NCBI RefSeq assembly: GCF_001021505.1
Contig: NZ_LDPO01000021.1
Coordinates: forward strand, 20,245-84,244
Length of the DNA stretch: 64,000 nucleotides
Origin: Mycolicibacter heraklionensis
GTDB taxonomy: Bacteria > Actinomycetota > Actinomycetes > Mycobacteriales > Mycobacteriaceae
Reading direction: 5' to 3'
The notes below the pieces were generated by a model. That model saw nothing but the letters and a program-made list of their open reading frames with translations. It had not been told where the DNA came from and searched no databases. The position numbers and the translations under genes were made by a program. Position 1 is the stretch's first letter; each line of letters starts with the position of its first letter. Below are positions 32,833 to 41,168 of this stretch, piece by piece.

Positions 32833-33882
32833 ATGTTGTCAAAAGTGGTCGATGATGACTGGGAGTGCGCGCTCGTGACTCAAGACATGTCGGAAACCTG
32901 CCCCGCGGCCAGCGAAGCGCCGATCGCCGCCGGCTGTCCGGTGAGCAACGGCGGCTACGACGCACCCCCGATTCCGCTGGGCCCCGACTCGCTGACCTGG
33001 AAGTACTTCGGCCAATGGACCGGTCTGTTCCAGGGGACGTGGGCCGGTTCGATGCAGAACATGCACCCGCAACTCGGTGCCGCGGTCAAGGACCACTCGA
33101 TCTTCTTCATGGAGCGCATCCCGCGTCTGATGCGGTCGATCTACCCGATCGGCGGCGTGGTGTTCGACGGCTACCGTGCCCCGCAGACCGGCGCCGAGGT
33201 CCGCGACTACCACATCGGCATCAAGGGCGTCGACGAGCAGGGGCGCCGCTACAGCGCGCTGAACCCCGACGTCTTCTACTGGGCGCACGCGACCTTCTTC
33301 AAGTCGACCCTGCTGGCCGCCGAGAAGTTCGCCGGCGGACTGACCGAGGCCGACAAGCGGCAGCTGTTCGACGAGCACGTGCAGTGGTACCGGATGTACG
33401 GCATGAGCATGCGCCCGGTGCCCAAGTCCTGGGAAGAATTCGAAGAGTACTGGGACCACATGTGCAACAACGTCCTGGAGAACAACTGGGCGGCCCGTGA
33501 GGTCATGGACCTGTCGACCATGCCCAAACACCCGTCACTGGAATGGATTCCGGATTGGTTGTGGGCGCAGAACCTCAAGGTCATGCAGCGCTTCCTGACG
33601 TTCATGACAGTGGCCCTCTACGACCCGCCGGTGCGCGAACTCATGGGCTACACCTGGTCCCCGCGCCAGGAGCGGGTGCACGGGTATATCTGCAAGGCGA
33701 TCACCTTCGTGTCCAGGTACGGTCCCAAGCGTGCCTTGATGCATCCGCGTAAGCGGTCGGCGCTGGACCGGGCGTCGGGTCGCCTTCCCGTGGACGCACC
33801 GCTGGTGCAGACCCCGGCGCGCAACCTGCCGCCGGTCGAGTACCGCAACGACCCGCACTTCTACTGCCCGAAGGTCGACTGA
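32833..33882 (+). CDS. DUF2236 (MpaB/Lcp-type) oxygenase family protein
   Basis: This 349-residue protein belongs to the MpaB/latex-clearing protein superfamily. It has the early LGPDSLTWKYFGQWTG block, DVFYWAHATFFKSTL (His candidate heme ligand) and HVQWYRMYGMSMRPVP, followed by a mostly helical C-terminus. Characterised relatives are heme-b oxygenases; mycobacteria carry many uncharacterised copies. Start: the ATG at 32833 gives 16 extra N-terminal residues before a second candidate Met. It is monocistronic, with a 107-bp leader after the catabolic operon. Confidence 0.85.
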   Translation: MLSKVVDDDWECALVTQDMSETCPAASEAPIAAGCPVSNGGYDAPPIPLGPDSLTWKYFGQWTGLFQGTWAGSMQNMHPQLGAAVKDHSIFFMERIPRLMRSIYPIGGVVFDGYRAPQTGAEVRDYHIGIKGVDEQGRRYSALNPDVFYWAHATFFKSTLLAAEKFAGGLTEADKRQLFDEHVQWYRMYGMSMRPVPKSWEEFEEYWDHMCNNVLENNWAAREVMDLSTMPKHPSLEWIPDWLWAQNLKVMQRFLTFMTVALYDPPVRELMGYTWSPRQERVHGYICKAITFVSRYGPKRALMHPRKRSALDRASGRLPVDAPLVQTPARNLPPVEYRNDPHFYCPKVD

Positions 33883-33904
33883 CCCACGTCGAAGTCGCTC
33901 GGGC

Positions 33905-35041
33905 TCAGGCGAAGCGGCCCGGGTTCGCCGCGACAGCACGGTGCAGCGTCGGCCGGTCGGCCCGATAGGCCTGTACGACGGGCGCGAGCTCATGCGGACT
34001 CGCCCCATGCATGATCACCGAGTGCACGCCCAGGTCGAACTGCCGGGCGATGGTGTTCGCACAGTCGCGGGCCGATCCCGCGGCCACCGACGCCAACCAT
34101 TCGGCGGGAATCAGCTCGGCGATCCGCTGCAGCGTCTCGTATGACGCGCTGGCGTCGATAGGCCCGGCGGTGGCCGCATCGGTGAACAGCTCGGACTGCC
34201 GGATTCGCTCCCACACGTGCGGATCCCAGCCATTGGCGGAGACCAGCACATCGGGATAGGCCTGCAAATAGGTCGCCAGGCGGCCGACCCCGCGGCGCAG
34301 TTGATCGTCCTCCGACAACGAGTCGCATACCGTCGCCAGGCAAGCCCAGATGCGGATGCTGTCGGGATCGCGGCCCGCGTGTTCGGCGCCCCGCCGCACG
34401 GCCGCGACCGAGGCGGCGGTCGCCTCGTCGGAAAAGAAGGTGTGCAGCACAACGAAATCGGCGATCTCACCGGCCAGTTCCATCGTCTTGGGACCGACCG
34501 CCACCAAGCCGATCGGTGGCCCCGCGCCCAAGCCGTTCGCGTGGCGCAGCATCGGCCACTTCCCGGCCGGGCCGTCGTGGTTGAGGATCAGCTCGCCGGC
34601 CCAGAGCCGGCGCAGGATGGAAAAGAAGTCACGCAGCCGGGCCGCGGTCACCACCGGCAGCCCCATCGCCTGCCAATAGCCGGCCATTCCGCGGCCGAAC
34701 GCCATCGCGAAACGACCCTCGGTCAGTGCATGCATGGTCGACCCCACGGTCGCGGTCACGGTGGGGTGGCGAGTGTGGTGGTTGGTCGACGGGGCGATAC
34801 CCAGGCTGGAGCTGCAGCCCGCCACGGCGCCGCTGAGCACCGCCGGGTCTTTCACGGTGAAGCGTTCACCGATGTGGCAGGAGCCCAGGCCGAGCGCCTC
34901 CGCCTCCCGGGCTTCCGGCAGAACCACGCGGGCGTCCGCGGGGTGTCGGGTGACGGCGTAGTAGCCGAGCTCGTTCAGTTGCACGTCAGTGCCGGCTGCG
35001 CTCGACGGGGCGGTGGCCTGCGGTGCGGCGGCGCGATTCAT
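33905..35041 (-). CDS. LLM-class (F420-dependent) oxidoreductase
   Basis: This 378-residue TIM-barrel protein of the luciferase-like monooxygenase family reads LGYYAVTRHPADARVV, EAEALGLGSCHIGERF, then IAPSTNHHTRHPTVTATVGSTMHALTEGRF-like barrel segments and FGRGMAGYWQAMG. Mycobacterial members of this type use coenzyme F420 rather than FMN and reduce or oxidise varied substrates. An imperfect palindrome lies just upstream of the start (35049-35071). The gene is convergent with the DUF2236 gene, 22 bp apart. Confidence 0.9.
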   Translation of the reverse strand: MNRAAAPQATAPSSAAGTDVQLNELGYYAVTRHPADARVVLPEAREAEALGLGSCHIGERFTVKDPAVLSGAVAGCSSSLGIAPSTNHHTRHPTVTATVGSTMHALTEGRFAMAFGRGMAGYWQAMGLPVVTAARLRDFFSILRRLWAGELILNHDGPAGKWPMLRHANGLGAGPPIGLVAVGPKTMELAGEIADFVVLHTFFSDEATAASVAAVRRGAEHAGRDPDSIRIWACLATVCDSLSEDDQLRRGVGRLATYLQAYPDVLVSANGWDPHVWERIRQSELFTDAATAGPIDASASYETLQRIAELIPAEWLASVAAGSARDCANTIARQFDLGVHSVIMHGASPHELAPVVQAYRADRPTLHRAVAANPGRFA

Positions 35042-35048
35042 TTCGCAA

Positions 35049-35071
35049 TTACACTACGTCGAGTAGCGTTA
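35049..35071 (-). promoter_or_regulatory. Inverted repeat upstream of the LLM gene
   Basis: TTACACTAC-GTCGA-GTAGCGTTA: half-sites TTACACTAC and, inverted, TAACGCTAC (7 of 9 identical) with a 5-bp spacer, 8 bp upstream of the start. The form resembles TetR-type operators, but no TetR gene adjoins it; the regulator may lie elsewhere. Confidence 0.5.
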
Positions 35072-35093
35072 TACAAGCGAGCAAGGCTGCGCG

Positions 35094-35594
35094 TCAGCTG
35101 TTCAGCGACCACACCGCGTAGTTCAATGCGGTCGCGAACAGGATCCAGCCGAAATACGGCACCATCAGGAGCGCTGCGCCGCGGTGGACCTTCCAAAACG
35201 CCGCGATGGTGACTGCCACGGCGACGTCCAGGAGCAGGATGTCGACCAGGGCCAGGCCGCGCCAGCCAAGCCCGAAGAACATCGGCGACCACAGCAGGTT
35301 CAGCGCCAGCTGTACGCCGTAGGCGATGATCGCGGGGTTTGTCCACCGCGGATCTGCGCGCCAGACCAGCCAGGCCGCGACCGCCATCAGCAGATAAAGG
35401 GCGCTCCACACCGGACCGAACAGGTAGCTCGGCGGCGCCCAGGCCGGTTGGGCGAGCCTTCCGTAGTCGGCTGCGGCGTCAGCCGAGGCGACACCCCCGA
35501 GGGCCGCGACGACGATGACCAGCACAAGCGAGACCAGGAACGCGGCGAGGTGCTGAGCACTCGGCTGGTGTGCTTTCGGCGAGATCGTCTCCAT
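35094..35594 (-). CDS. TspO/MBR family membrane protein
   Basis: This 166-residue protein has five hydrophobic helices and the family's marker residues: QPAWAPPSYLFGPVWSALYLLM in helices 1-2 (given here only as landmarks WAPP and FGPVW), then NLLWSPMFFGLGWRGLAL and PYFGWILFATALNYAVW. TspO proteins bind porphyrins and other hydrophobic ligands and act in stress or tetrapyrrole control. Encoded just behind the LLM gene on the same strand. Confidence 0.93.
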   Translation of the reverse strand: METISPKAHQPSAQHLAAFLVSLVLVIVVAALGGVASADAAADYGRLAQPAWAPPSYLFGPVWSALYLLMAVAAWLVWRADPRWTNPAIIAYGVQLALNLLWSPMFFGLGWRGLALVDILLLDVAVAVTIAAFWKVHRGAALLMVPYFGWILFATALNYAVWSLNS

Positions 35595-35631
35595 CGCGCC
35601 AGCGTAGGCGGAATCGGCCCAGGACGACAGG

Positions 35632-36624
35632 TCACGGCTCGCGCACGGTCAGCACAACCTTCCCGACCGTCTCGGAAGAGTCGAGCAGCTTGTGGGCCTC
35701 GGCTGCCTCGGTGATCGGGACTTCGGCGGCGACGACAGGCGCCACCGCGCCTTCGGCGATCATCGGCCACAGCTGCCGCCGCAGTTCGGTGATGATCTCG
35801 GCCTTGGAGCCGCGGCCCTGCTCGGGACGGCGCCGCAGATTGGTCACATGCACCGATCCCCGCTTGAACAGCAGCGCACCGAGATTCAGTTCGGCTGTGG
35901 CGCCGCCCTGCAACCCGATGATTGTCAGGTGACCGTTCTCGGTGAGGGCCTCGACGTTCTTGGCCAGATAGCTGCCGCCCATGATGTCGAGGATGACGTT
36001 GGCCCCGGCGTACTCGGCGTTCACGACCGCGGGGAAATCCTGCTCGCGATAATTGATCAAGGTCTGCGCGCCGAGTTCGCGGCAGCGCTCCAACTTCGAC
36101 TGCGACCCAGCGGTCACCGCCACATTGGCGCCAATCGCTCGGCCCACTTGGATGGCATGCGTGCCGATTCCGCTTCCGCCACCGTGAATCAACAGTGTCT
36201 GACCGGGTTCGAGGCCACCGACCATCACCACGTTGGACCACACCGTCGCGGCGGCTTCCGGCAGGGCGGCGGCCGCGGTGACGCTGACCCCCTCCGGTAC
36301 GGGCAGCACCTGGGTGGCCGCCACGTTGACCCGCTCGGCGTACCCGCCGCCGGCCAGTAGCGCGCACACGGCGTCGCCGGGTTCCCAGTCCGAGACTCCG
36401 GCACCGACGTCAGCGATCACACCGGAGACCTCGAGTCCGGGGACCTCGCTGACACCCGGCGGCGGCGGGTAGAAGCCCATGCGCTGCATCACATCGGCCC
36501 GGTTCACGCCCGCGGCCACCACATCGATGGCCACTTCGGCAGCACCCGGTGGGGGAAGGTCGTCGACGTGGGCCCACTCCATTACTTCGGGATCACCAAA
36601 ACCGTTGAGCGTTATGGCATACAT
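35632..36624 (-). CDS. NAD(P)H:quinone oxidoreductase (zinc-independent MDR)
   Basis: This 330-residue medium-chain reductase reads MYAITLNGFGDPEVMEWAHV, with AAGVNRADVMQRMGFYPPPPG (the quinone oxidoreductase marker), the cofactor loop HGGGSGIGTHAIQ and the C-terminal VLTVREP. It lacks the zinc cysteines of alcohol dehydrogenases, as usual in the QOR/PIG3 branch. Likely role: reduction of quinones or enones in redox stress. Divergent from the DJ-1-like gene across 165 bp. Confidence 0.92.
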   Translation of the reverse strand: MYAITLNGFGDPEVMEWAHVDDLPPPGAAEVAIDVVAAGVNRADVMQRMGFYPPPPGVSEVPGLEVSGVIADVGAGVSDWEPGDAVCALLAGGGYAERVNVAATQVLPVPEGVSVTAAAALPEAAATVWSNVVMVGGLEPGQTLLIHGGGSGIGTHAIQVGRAIGANVAVTAGSQSKLERCRELGAQTLINYREQDFPAVVNAEYAGANVILDIMGGSYLAKNVEALTENGHLTIIGLQGGATAELNLGALLFKRGSVHVTNLRRRPEQGRGSKAEIITELRRQLWPMIAEGAVAPVVAAEVPITEAAEAHKLLDSSETVGKVVLTVREP

Positions 36625-36789
36625 CCAAAACTTCCTTCCCCCGGTGAGCGCAGAACGTCGTGCGTACTCAATTGGATCTCACGTGGCCGTTGTCGGTCGC
36701 TGCTTCATCATCCGTCTCCGGTGTGTTCCAAGTTGTGCAAAGTGGCCAGTTCGCTGGCGCCGGCCGAGCATCCGGGGAATCCTGGGGAG

Positions 36790-37479
36790 ATGACCAAGCG
36801 CATCCTCAATGTCGTCTCCAACGTCGCCCACTACGACGACCCCGCCGAGCCGACCGGGTTGTGGCTCTCGGAGCTGACGCACGCCTACCACGTCTTCGCC
36901 GAAGCGGGCTACCAACAGACGATCGTCAGCCCGAAAGGCGGACCGTCGCCACTGGAGCCGCGTTCGCTGAAGTTCCCCAACTTCGACAAGAGCGCCAAGG
37001 CGTGGAAAGCCGACAGCACGAAGATGGCGCTGTTGGCCGGCACCGCATCGCCAGAAGACATCGACTCGGCGGACTATGACGCGATTTACTTCACCGGCGG
37101 GCACGCAGTCATGTATGACTTCCCGAACAGTGAAGGACTGCAACGCATCACGCGTGAGATCTTCGAGAACGGGGGAGTGGTGTCCTCGGTCTGCCACGGC
37201 TACTGCGGCCTGCTCAACACCACCCTCGCAGATGGGTCGTTCTTGGTCGCCGGACGAAGGCTCACCGGCTTCGCCTGGTCGGAGGAGGTTCTGGCCCGCG
37301 TCAACAAACTGGTGCCCTACAACGCCGAAGCGGAGATGAAGAAGCGCGGCGCCCACTACGAAAAGGGCCTGATTCCATTCGCCTCGCACGTCGTCGTCGA
37401 CGGCCGGTTGGTCACCGGCCAGAATCCGGGCTCGGCCAAGGCGACGGCCAAGAAGATCGTCTCCGTACTGGGGAAGTGA
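36790..37479 (+). CDS. DJ-1/PfpI family (class I glutamine amidotransferase-like) protein
   Basis: From the ATG at 36790 (GGGGAG just upstream) there are 229 residues. The nucleophile elbow SSVCHGYCG (Cys about residue 135) and the upstream DAIYFTGGHAVMYDFPNS are characteristic of the Hsp31/DJ-1 group. GLWLSELTHAYHVF near the start supplies the acidic partner Glu. Such proteins detoxify glyoxals or act as chaperones; a zinc or glyoxalase role cannot be assigned. The longer frame upstream runs through the divergent promoter and is not used. Confidence 0.9.
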   Translation: MTKRILNVVSNVAHYDDPAEPTGLWLSELTHAYHVFAEAGYQQTIVSPKGGPSPLEPRSLKFPNFDKSAKAWKADSTKMALLAGTASPEDIDSADYDAIYFTGGHAVMYDFPNSEGLQRITREIFENGGVVSSVCHGYCGLLNTTLADGSFLVAGRRLTGFAWSEEVLARVNKLVPYNAEAEMKKRGAHYEKGLIPFASHVVVDGRLVTGQNPGSAKATAKKIVSVLGK

Positions 37480-37523
37480 GGCCCTCGCCCGTCCACGCGC
37501 TCGCCCGCCAGTAAGGTTCCAGC

Positions 37524-39890
37524 GTGGTGGCAGCCAGCAAAACCGTCCTGCTGACCGAGGAATTCCGAGAAGCGCTGGGGCTGCTGGCCGCGGGCCGAAA
37601 TCTCTTCCTGACCGGTAAGGCCGGCACCGGTAAGTCGACGCTCATCCGTCACTTCATGGCCACCACCGATCGCAACGTCGTGGTGGTCGCGCCGACCGGG
37701 ATCGCCGCGCTGAACGTCGACGGCCACACCATCCACCGCCTGTTCGGATTCCGGCCCACCACAACGCTGTCTGATATCGCCGGCGGGGAGTACCGGCCGG
37801 GGCGCTTCACCAAGACACTGGCCAAGCTGCAGACGCTGATCATCGACGAGGCATCGATGGTGCGCGCCGACGTGTTCGACATGATCGCGGAAGCGTTGCA
37901 GCGGTTCGGCCCAGACCCGGGCACGCCGTTCGGCGGCGTCCAGGTGGTGTTGGTGGGTGACCTCTACCAGCTGCCGCCGGTGGTCACCGAGGGTGAGCAG
38001 CACTACTTTTCGACGACGTATGAGACCCCGTACTTCTTTTCGGCGAACACCTTCCGCCGTGCGGATTTCCCGAGCGTGTCGCTGACGACGGTGTTCCGCC
38101 AGCTCGGCGATGACCGGATGACCGCGATCCTCAACGAGATTCGCGAAGGCGTGTTACTCGGCCATGCCAAGCAGCGCCTGGACGCCAGGGTGGACGCCGA
38201 CTTCGTGCCGCCAGACGACGAATTCTGGCTGACGTTGGCGCCCACCAACAGGCTGGTGACCGCCCGCAACCGCCAGCAGCTCGAGCGGTTGCCCGGCGAG
38301 GAGATGGTGCACCGCGCCAACGAATCCGGCGACCTGTCCCTGTTCGACAAGCCGCTGGACGACGAGTTGCGCTTCAAGGTCGGCGCCCAGGTGATGATGC
38401 TCAACAACGATCAGGCCGAGCGCTGGGTGAACGGCTCGATCGGCCGCGTGGTGGGGGTGGGCTACGACCGCCACGGCGCCGTGGTCGAGGTCGAGTTTCC
38501 CGACGGTGGCATCGCCGAAGTTGCCCCGTTCACCTGGGAGGCCACCCGCCCCGTGGTCGACGGCGGGACTTTGCGTCGCGACGTCGTCGGCACTTTCACT
38601 CAACTGCCGTTCAAGCTGGCGTGGGCGATCACGATCCACAAGAGTCAGGGTCAGACCCTGGAGCGGTTGGTGGTGGATCTGTCCGGCGGCATGTTCTCCA
38701 CCGGCCAGCTTTATGTGGCGTTGAGCCGGTGTACCTCGTTGGCCGGGCTTGTACTGAAACGCCCTGTGCTGCCGAAGGATCTGAAAGTGGATCGCCGGAT
38801 CGCCCGGTTTCTGCGCGTCTCGGCCAACAGCGACCGGGCGCGCCGCTACTGCGCGATCGGTCTGCTCACGGTCGGCGATGAAGGCCGGATGTCGCGGCCG
38901 CGCCCGGTGGAACTGGCGGTGGCTTTCGACGACGGCACGGCCGTATCGACACTGATCAACCCGCAGCGGGATCTGGCCGACGCCCGCCAGGCGTATCGGA
39001 TCGGGGTGGCCGACGTGCTGCTGGCACCCACGCTGCGGGAGGCCTGGGCGGTGATCGCGCCGATGCTGGCCGGGTGCACGCCGGTGGGCGTCAAAGTCGA
39101 TGAGATGCTGGGGCTGATCGACTTCGAACTCAAGCGACTGGGCCTGGTGGCTCCGATGCCGCTGGGTATCGATCTGCGGGGCACAAGCGTCACCGGTGAC
39201 ACGGCGCTGCAGCGTGCCAAGGCCGCGCTCGAGCGCCTCGACACCGCCGACCTGGACGCCGGCTCGTCGCCGTTCGAAGATCCCGACGAGAGCGACGCCC
39301 TATCGGGAATCCTGCTCAGCCGCGATCCCGACGTCACAACCCCGACCGCAGAACACCTTCCGGCCCTGTCCGCGCTGCTGCGGATCAGCCGAGCCCTCGG
39401 AGCGGTCCTGCTGGGCGCCAGTCCCGTCGATCAGGTGTCGCCGGCGGGGGAGACCAGTTGGGAGCAGGCGGCTCGCCAGGCCGCCGCCGACCAGCTGCTG
39501 CTGGCGGCGGACCGCACCCGACTACCGGATGAGGTACTGGCGCGCCTGCGAGACGCCTTGGTGGCGCTGGGTTCCGGCCACCTGGCGGCCGGGCTCGCTC
39601 AGACGCCGTCGACGATCGACAACATCGACACGGTGCTGGTTCCCGGTGCCCGCATCTGCTTCACCGGAACCGCGGTCGACGGCGACGGCCGGGTGGTGGA
39701 TCGCGACGAGATGGAGCGGCTGGCTGCCTCGGCTGGGCTGGCGCCGGTGCGCTCGGTGACCAAGACGCGATGTGAGGTGCTGGTCATCGCCGAAGCGGGC
39801 ACGCAGTCCGGAAAGGCCCGCAAAGCCCAGGACTACGGGAAGCCGGTGTTCACCGTGGACGAGTTTCTGGGTTGGCTGGCGCGCCGGTGA
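37524..39890 (+). CDS. Pif1-like helicase with C-terminal BRCT domain
   Basis: This 788-residue protein is an SF1 helicase: Walker A LTGKAGTGKST (about residues 29-39), VVVAPTGIAALNVDG, Walker B TLIIDEASMV, LVGDLYQLPPV and the C-terminal helicase motif AWAITIHKSQGQTLER. After a roughly 250-residue region with a weak helix-hairpin-like part, the last 80 residues (from about 709) form a BRCT domain (ARICFTGTAVDGDGR...VTKTRCEVLVIAE...KPVFTVDEFLGWL), the type found in NAD ligases. Pif1 enzymes unwind G4 and fork structures; a BRCT tail would add partner or DNA-end binding. It stands alone, 44 bp behind the DJ-1-like gene. Confidence 0.92.
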   Translation: MVAASKTVLLTEEFREALGLLAAGRNLFLTGKAGTGKSTLIRHFMATTDRNVVVVAPTGIAALNVDGHTIHRLFGFRPTTTLSDIAGGEYRPGRFTKTLAKLQTLIIDEASMVRADVFDMIAEALQRFGPDPGTPFGGVQVVLVGDLYQLPPVVTEGEQHYFSTTYETPYFFSANTFRRADFPSVSLTTVFRQLGDDRMTAILNEIREGVLLGHAKQRLDARVDADFVPPDDEFWLTLAPTNRLVTARNRQQLERLPGEEMVHRANESGDLSLFDKPLDDELRFKVGAQVMMLNNDQAERWVNGSIGRVVGVGYDRHGAVVEVEFPDGGIAEVAPFTWEATRPVVDGGTLRRDVVGTFTQLPFKLAWAITIHKSQGQTLERLVVDLSGGMFSTGQLYVALSRCTSLAGLVLKRPVLPKDLKVDRRIARFLRVSANSDRARRYCAIGLLTVGDEGRMSRPRPVELAVAFDDGTAVSTLINPQRDLADARQAYRIGVADVLLAPTLREAWAVIAPMLAGCTPVGVKVDEMLGLIDFELKRLGLVAPMPLGIDLRGTSVTGDTALQRAKAALERLDTADLDAGSSPFEDPDESDALSGILLSRDPDVTTPTAEHLPALSALLRISRALGAVLLGASPVDQVSPAGETSWEQAARQAAADQLLLAADRTRLPDEVLARLRDALVALGSGHLAAGLAQTPSTIDNIDTVLVPGARICFTGTAVDGDGRVVDRDEMERLAASAGLAPVRSVTKTRCEVLVIAEAGTQSGKARKAQDYGKPVFTVDEFLGWLARR

Positions 39891-39908
39891 GCGGGGAGTG
39901 CGCGGACC

Positions 39909-40325
39909 TCAGTCCAAGTCCGCCAAGGCTTTCCGGGCGGCTTCAAGCTCGGCTTCGAGCGCGGCCACCCGCGCGGCATGCTGGGAGCGCGCCTCGTCCA
40001 TCAGCGCCTCGATCGGTGCGAACAGCTCCTCGTGCAGTTCCTTGGCGGCCCGCGACACCGCGGCGGCCGCGACGGCGAGGTTACGCACCAGATAGCTGCT
40101 GCCCTGCTTGATCTCGGCGTGCCACTCGCCGTCGGCCGTACCGGTCACAGTCAGGGTCAACTCGAGAGTCTTGGCCTTCTTGCCGGCCGACTTCTTCACC
40201 GGCTCCTTGGCCTCGGAGGCAGCGGGCGCGGTGTCGGGGGCCGGTGTGGTGTCGGCGAACGAACCCATCCCGACGGTGTCGGGGGTGGCGGCCGGGGCTT
40301 CGGGGGCGAACGTGGGTGCAGTCAT
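39909..40325 (-). CDS. Conserved hypothetical protein with coiled-coil tail
   Basis: This 138-residue protein has a Pro/Ala-rich N-terminal 45 residues, a Lys-rich linker (KKSAGKKAK), a short beta part (LELTLTVTGTADGEWHAEI) and a C-terminal helix of Ala/Glu/Leu repeats (ARVAALEAELEAARKALADL) likely to form a coiled coil. No transmembrane segment is seen. It resembles mycobacterial proteins of the DUF6319 kind as I remember them; function unknown. A clear GGAGGT lies upstream of the start. Confidence 0.75.
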   Translation of the reverse strand: MTAPTFAPEAPAATPDTVGMGSFADTTPAPDTAPAASEAKEPVKKSAGKKAKTLELTLTVTGTADGEWHAEIKQGSSYLVRNLAVAAAAVSRAAKELHEELFAPIEALMDEARSQHAARVAALEAELEAARKALADLD

Positions 40326-40422
40326 GATCGTGGCGACCTCCTTGCTGATTCGTCGCCCGCGGCGGCGGGCAAGCTCACCACGTATTAGAACACACGTTCG
40401 ACAAAGCGGTCGAAGCCGCCGC

Positions 40423-41121
40423 TCAATCCCTCGGCGCCGGGGTCATCGAGGTGACGTAGTAGGTTTCCTGCCCGGTGGGATAGCCGCCGCCATCGGTGGC
40501 GATGTGGACGTGGTCGTAGTGGTTGGCGGTTTCGTTGCCGTAATCCGACGTCCAGTTGCCGCCGCCCACTCCCGGGTAGATCTTCTGCCGCCAGATCACG
40601 TGGTTGACACCCCAGCGTTGGGCGTTGGCCAGCGCATAGCCGGCGATCTGGTCGCCGAGCAGAATCCCGGCCTCACTGTGGTAGTCCGGGATCATCACAT
40701 CGATGGCCAACCCGTCGGGATGCCATCTCAGTGGGTCCTGGCGATACCCGTAGATGGTCTTGATCTCCTGAAACAGCACGCCGATGGTGCGGGCCGCCCA
40801 AATGGTCTTGACCTGCAGCCCGTTCTCCGGCGCCACCCCCGGGGGCAGCGGGAAGGTGAATTGCTGACCTTCGGTGGGCATCGGCACGCTGGCCGCCAGT
40901 GCCGCGGCCTCCGCGGGGTTGGCGATGCGCATCCCCCCGGTAGACGGCGGCGGAGGTGCCGCCGGCGCCGACGGAGCCGCTTCGGCGGTCTCGGTGGGCT
41001 TGGGCGCCGGCTCGTGGCTGCTCTGGGCGTAGATGAGGGCGGCCGAGACCGCCAGCGACGTCAGAATGGCCAGGCTGCGACCGCAGAACCTGGCAATCTT
41101 TCGTCCGTCCACCAAGAGCAC
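40423..41121 (-). CDS. Exported protein with M15-like (D-Ala-D-Ala peptidase) fold features
   Basis: This 232-residue protein has an N-terminal membrane or signal segment (ILTSLAVSAALIYAQS) and a Pro/Ala linker (about residues 35-62). The C-terminal domain has RWHPDGLAIDVMIP and NHYDHVHIATD, spacing H-x(n)-D and H-x-H as zinc ligands in LAS/M15 peptidases. Mycobacterial homologues of this architecture are annotated as ARB_07466-like or hypothetical. A cell-wall role is plausible. The HPDG-AID-H-H set suggests an intact metal site. Confidence 0.75.
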   Translation of the reverse strand: MLLVDGRKIARFCGRSLAILTSLAVSAALIYAQSSHEPAPKPTETAEAAPSAPAAPPPPSTGGMRIANPAEAAALAASVPMPTEGQQFTFPLPPGVAPENGLQVKTIWAARTIGVLFQEIKTIYGYRQDPLRWHPDGLAIDVMIPDYHSEAGILLGDQIAGYALANAQRWGVNHVIWRQKIYPGVGGGNWTSDYGNETANHYDHVHIATDGGGYPTGQETYYVTSMTPAPRD

Positions 41122-41168
41122 TTTAGTTACTTCTCGCTGGATAGCACGGGACCGGTGCTTTCCTGTGG

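Noticed and set aside
31034..32965. 643-codon minus-strand open frame
   Set aside because: It is a shadow of the deacylase-like gene, typical of GC-rich DNA with strong third-position bias; its translation lacks protein-like motifs.
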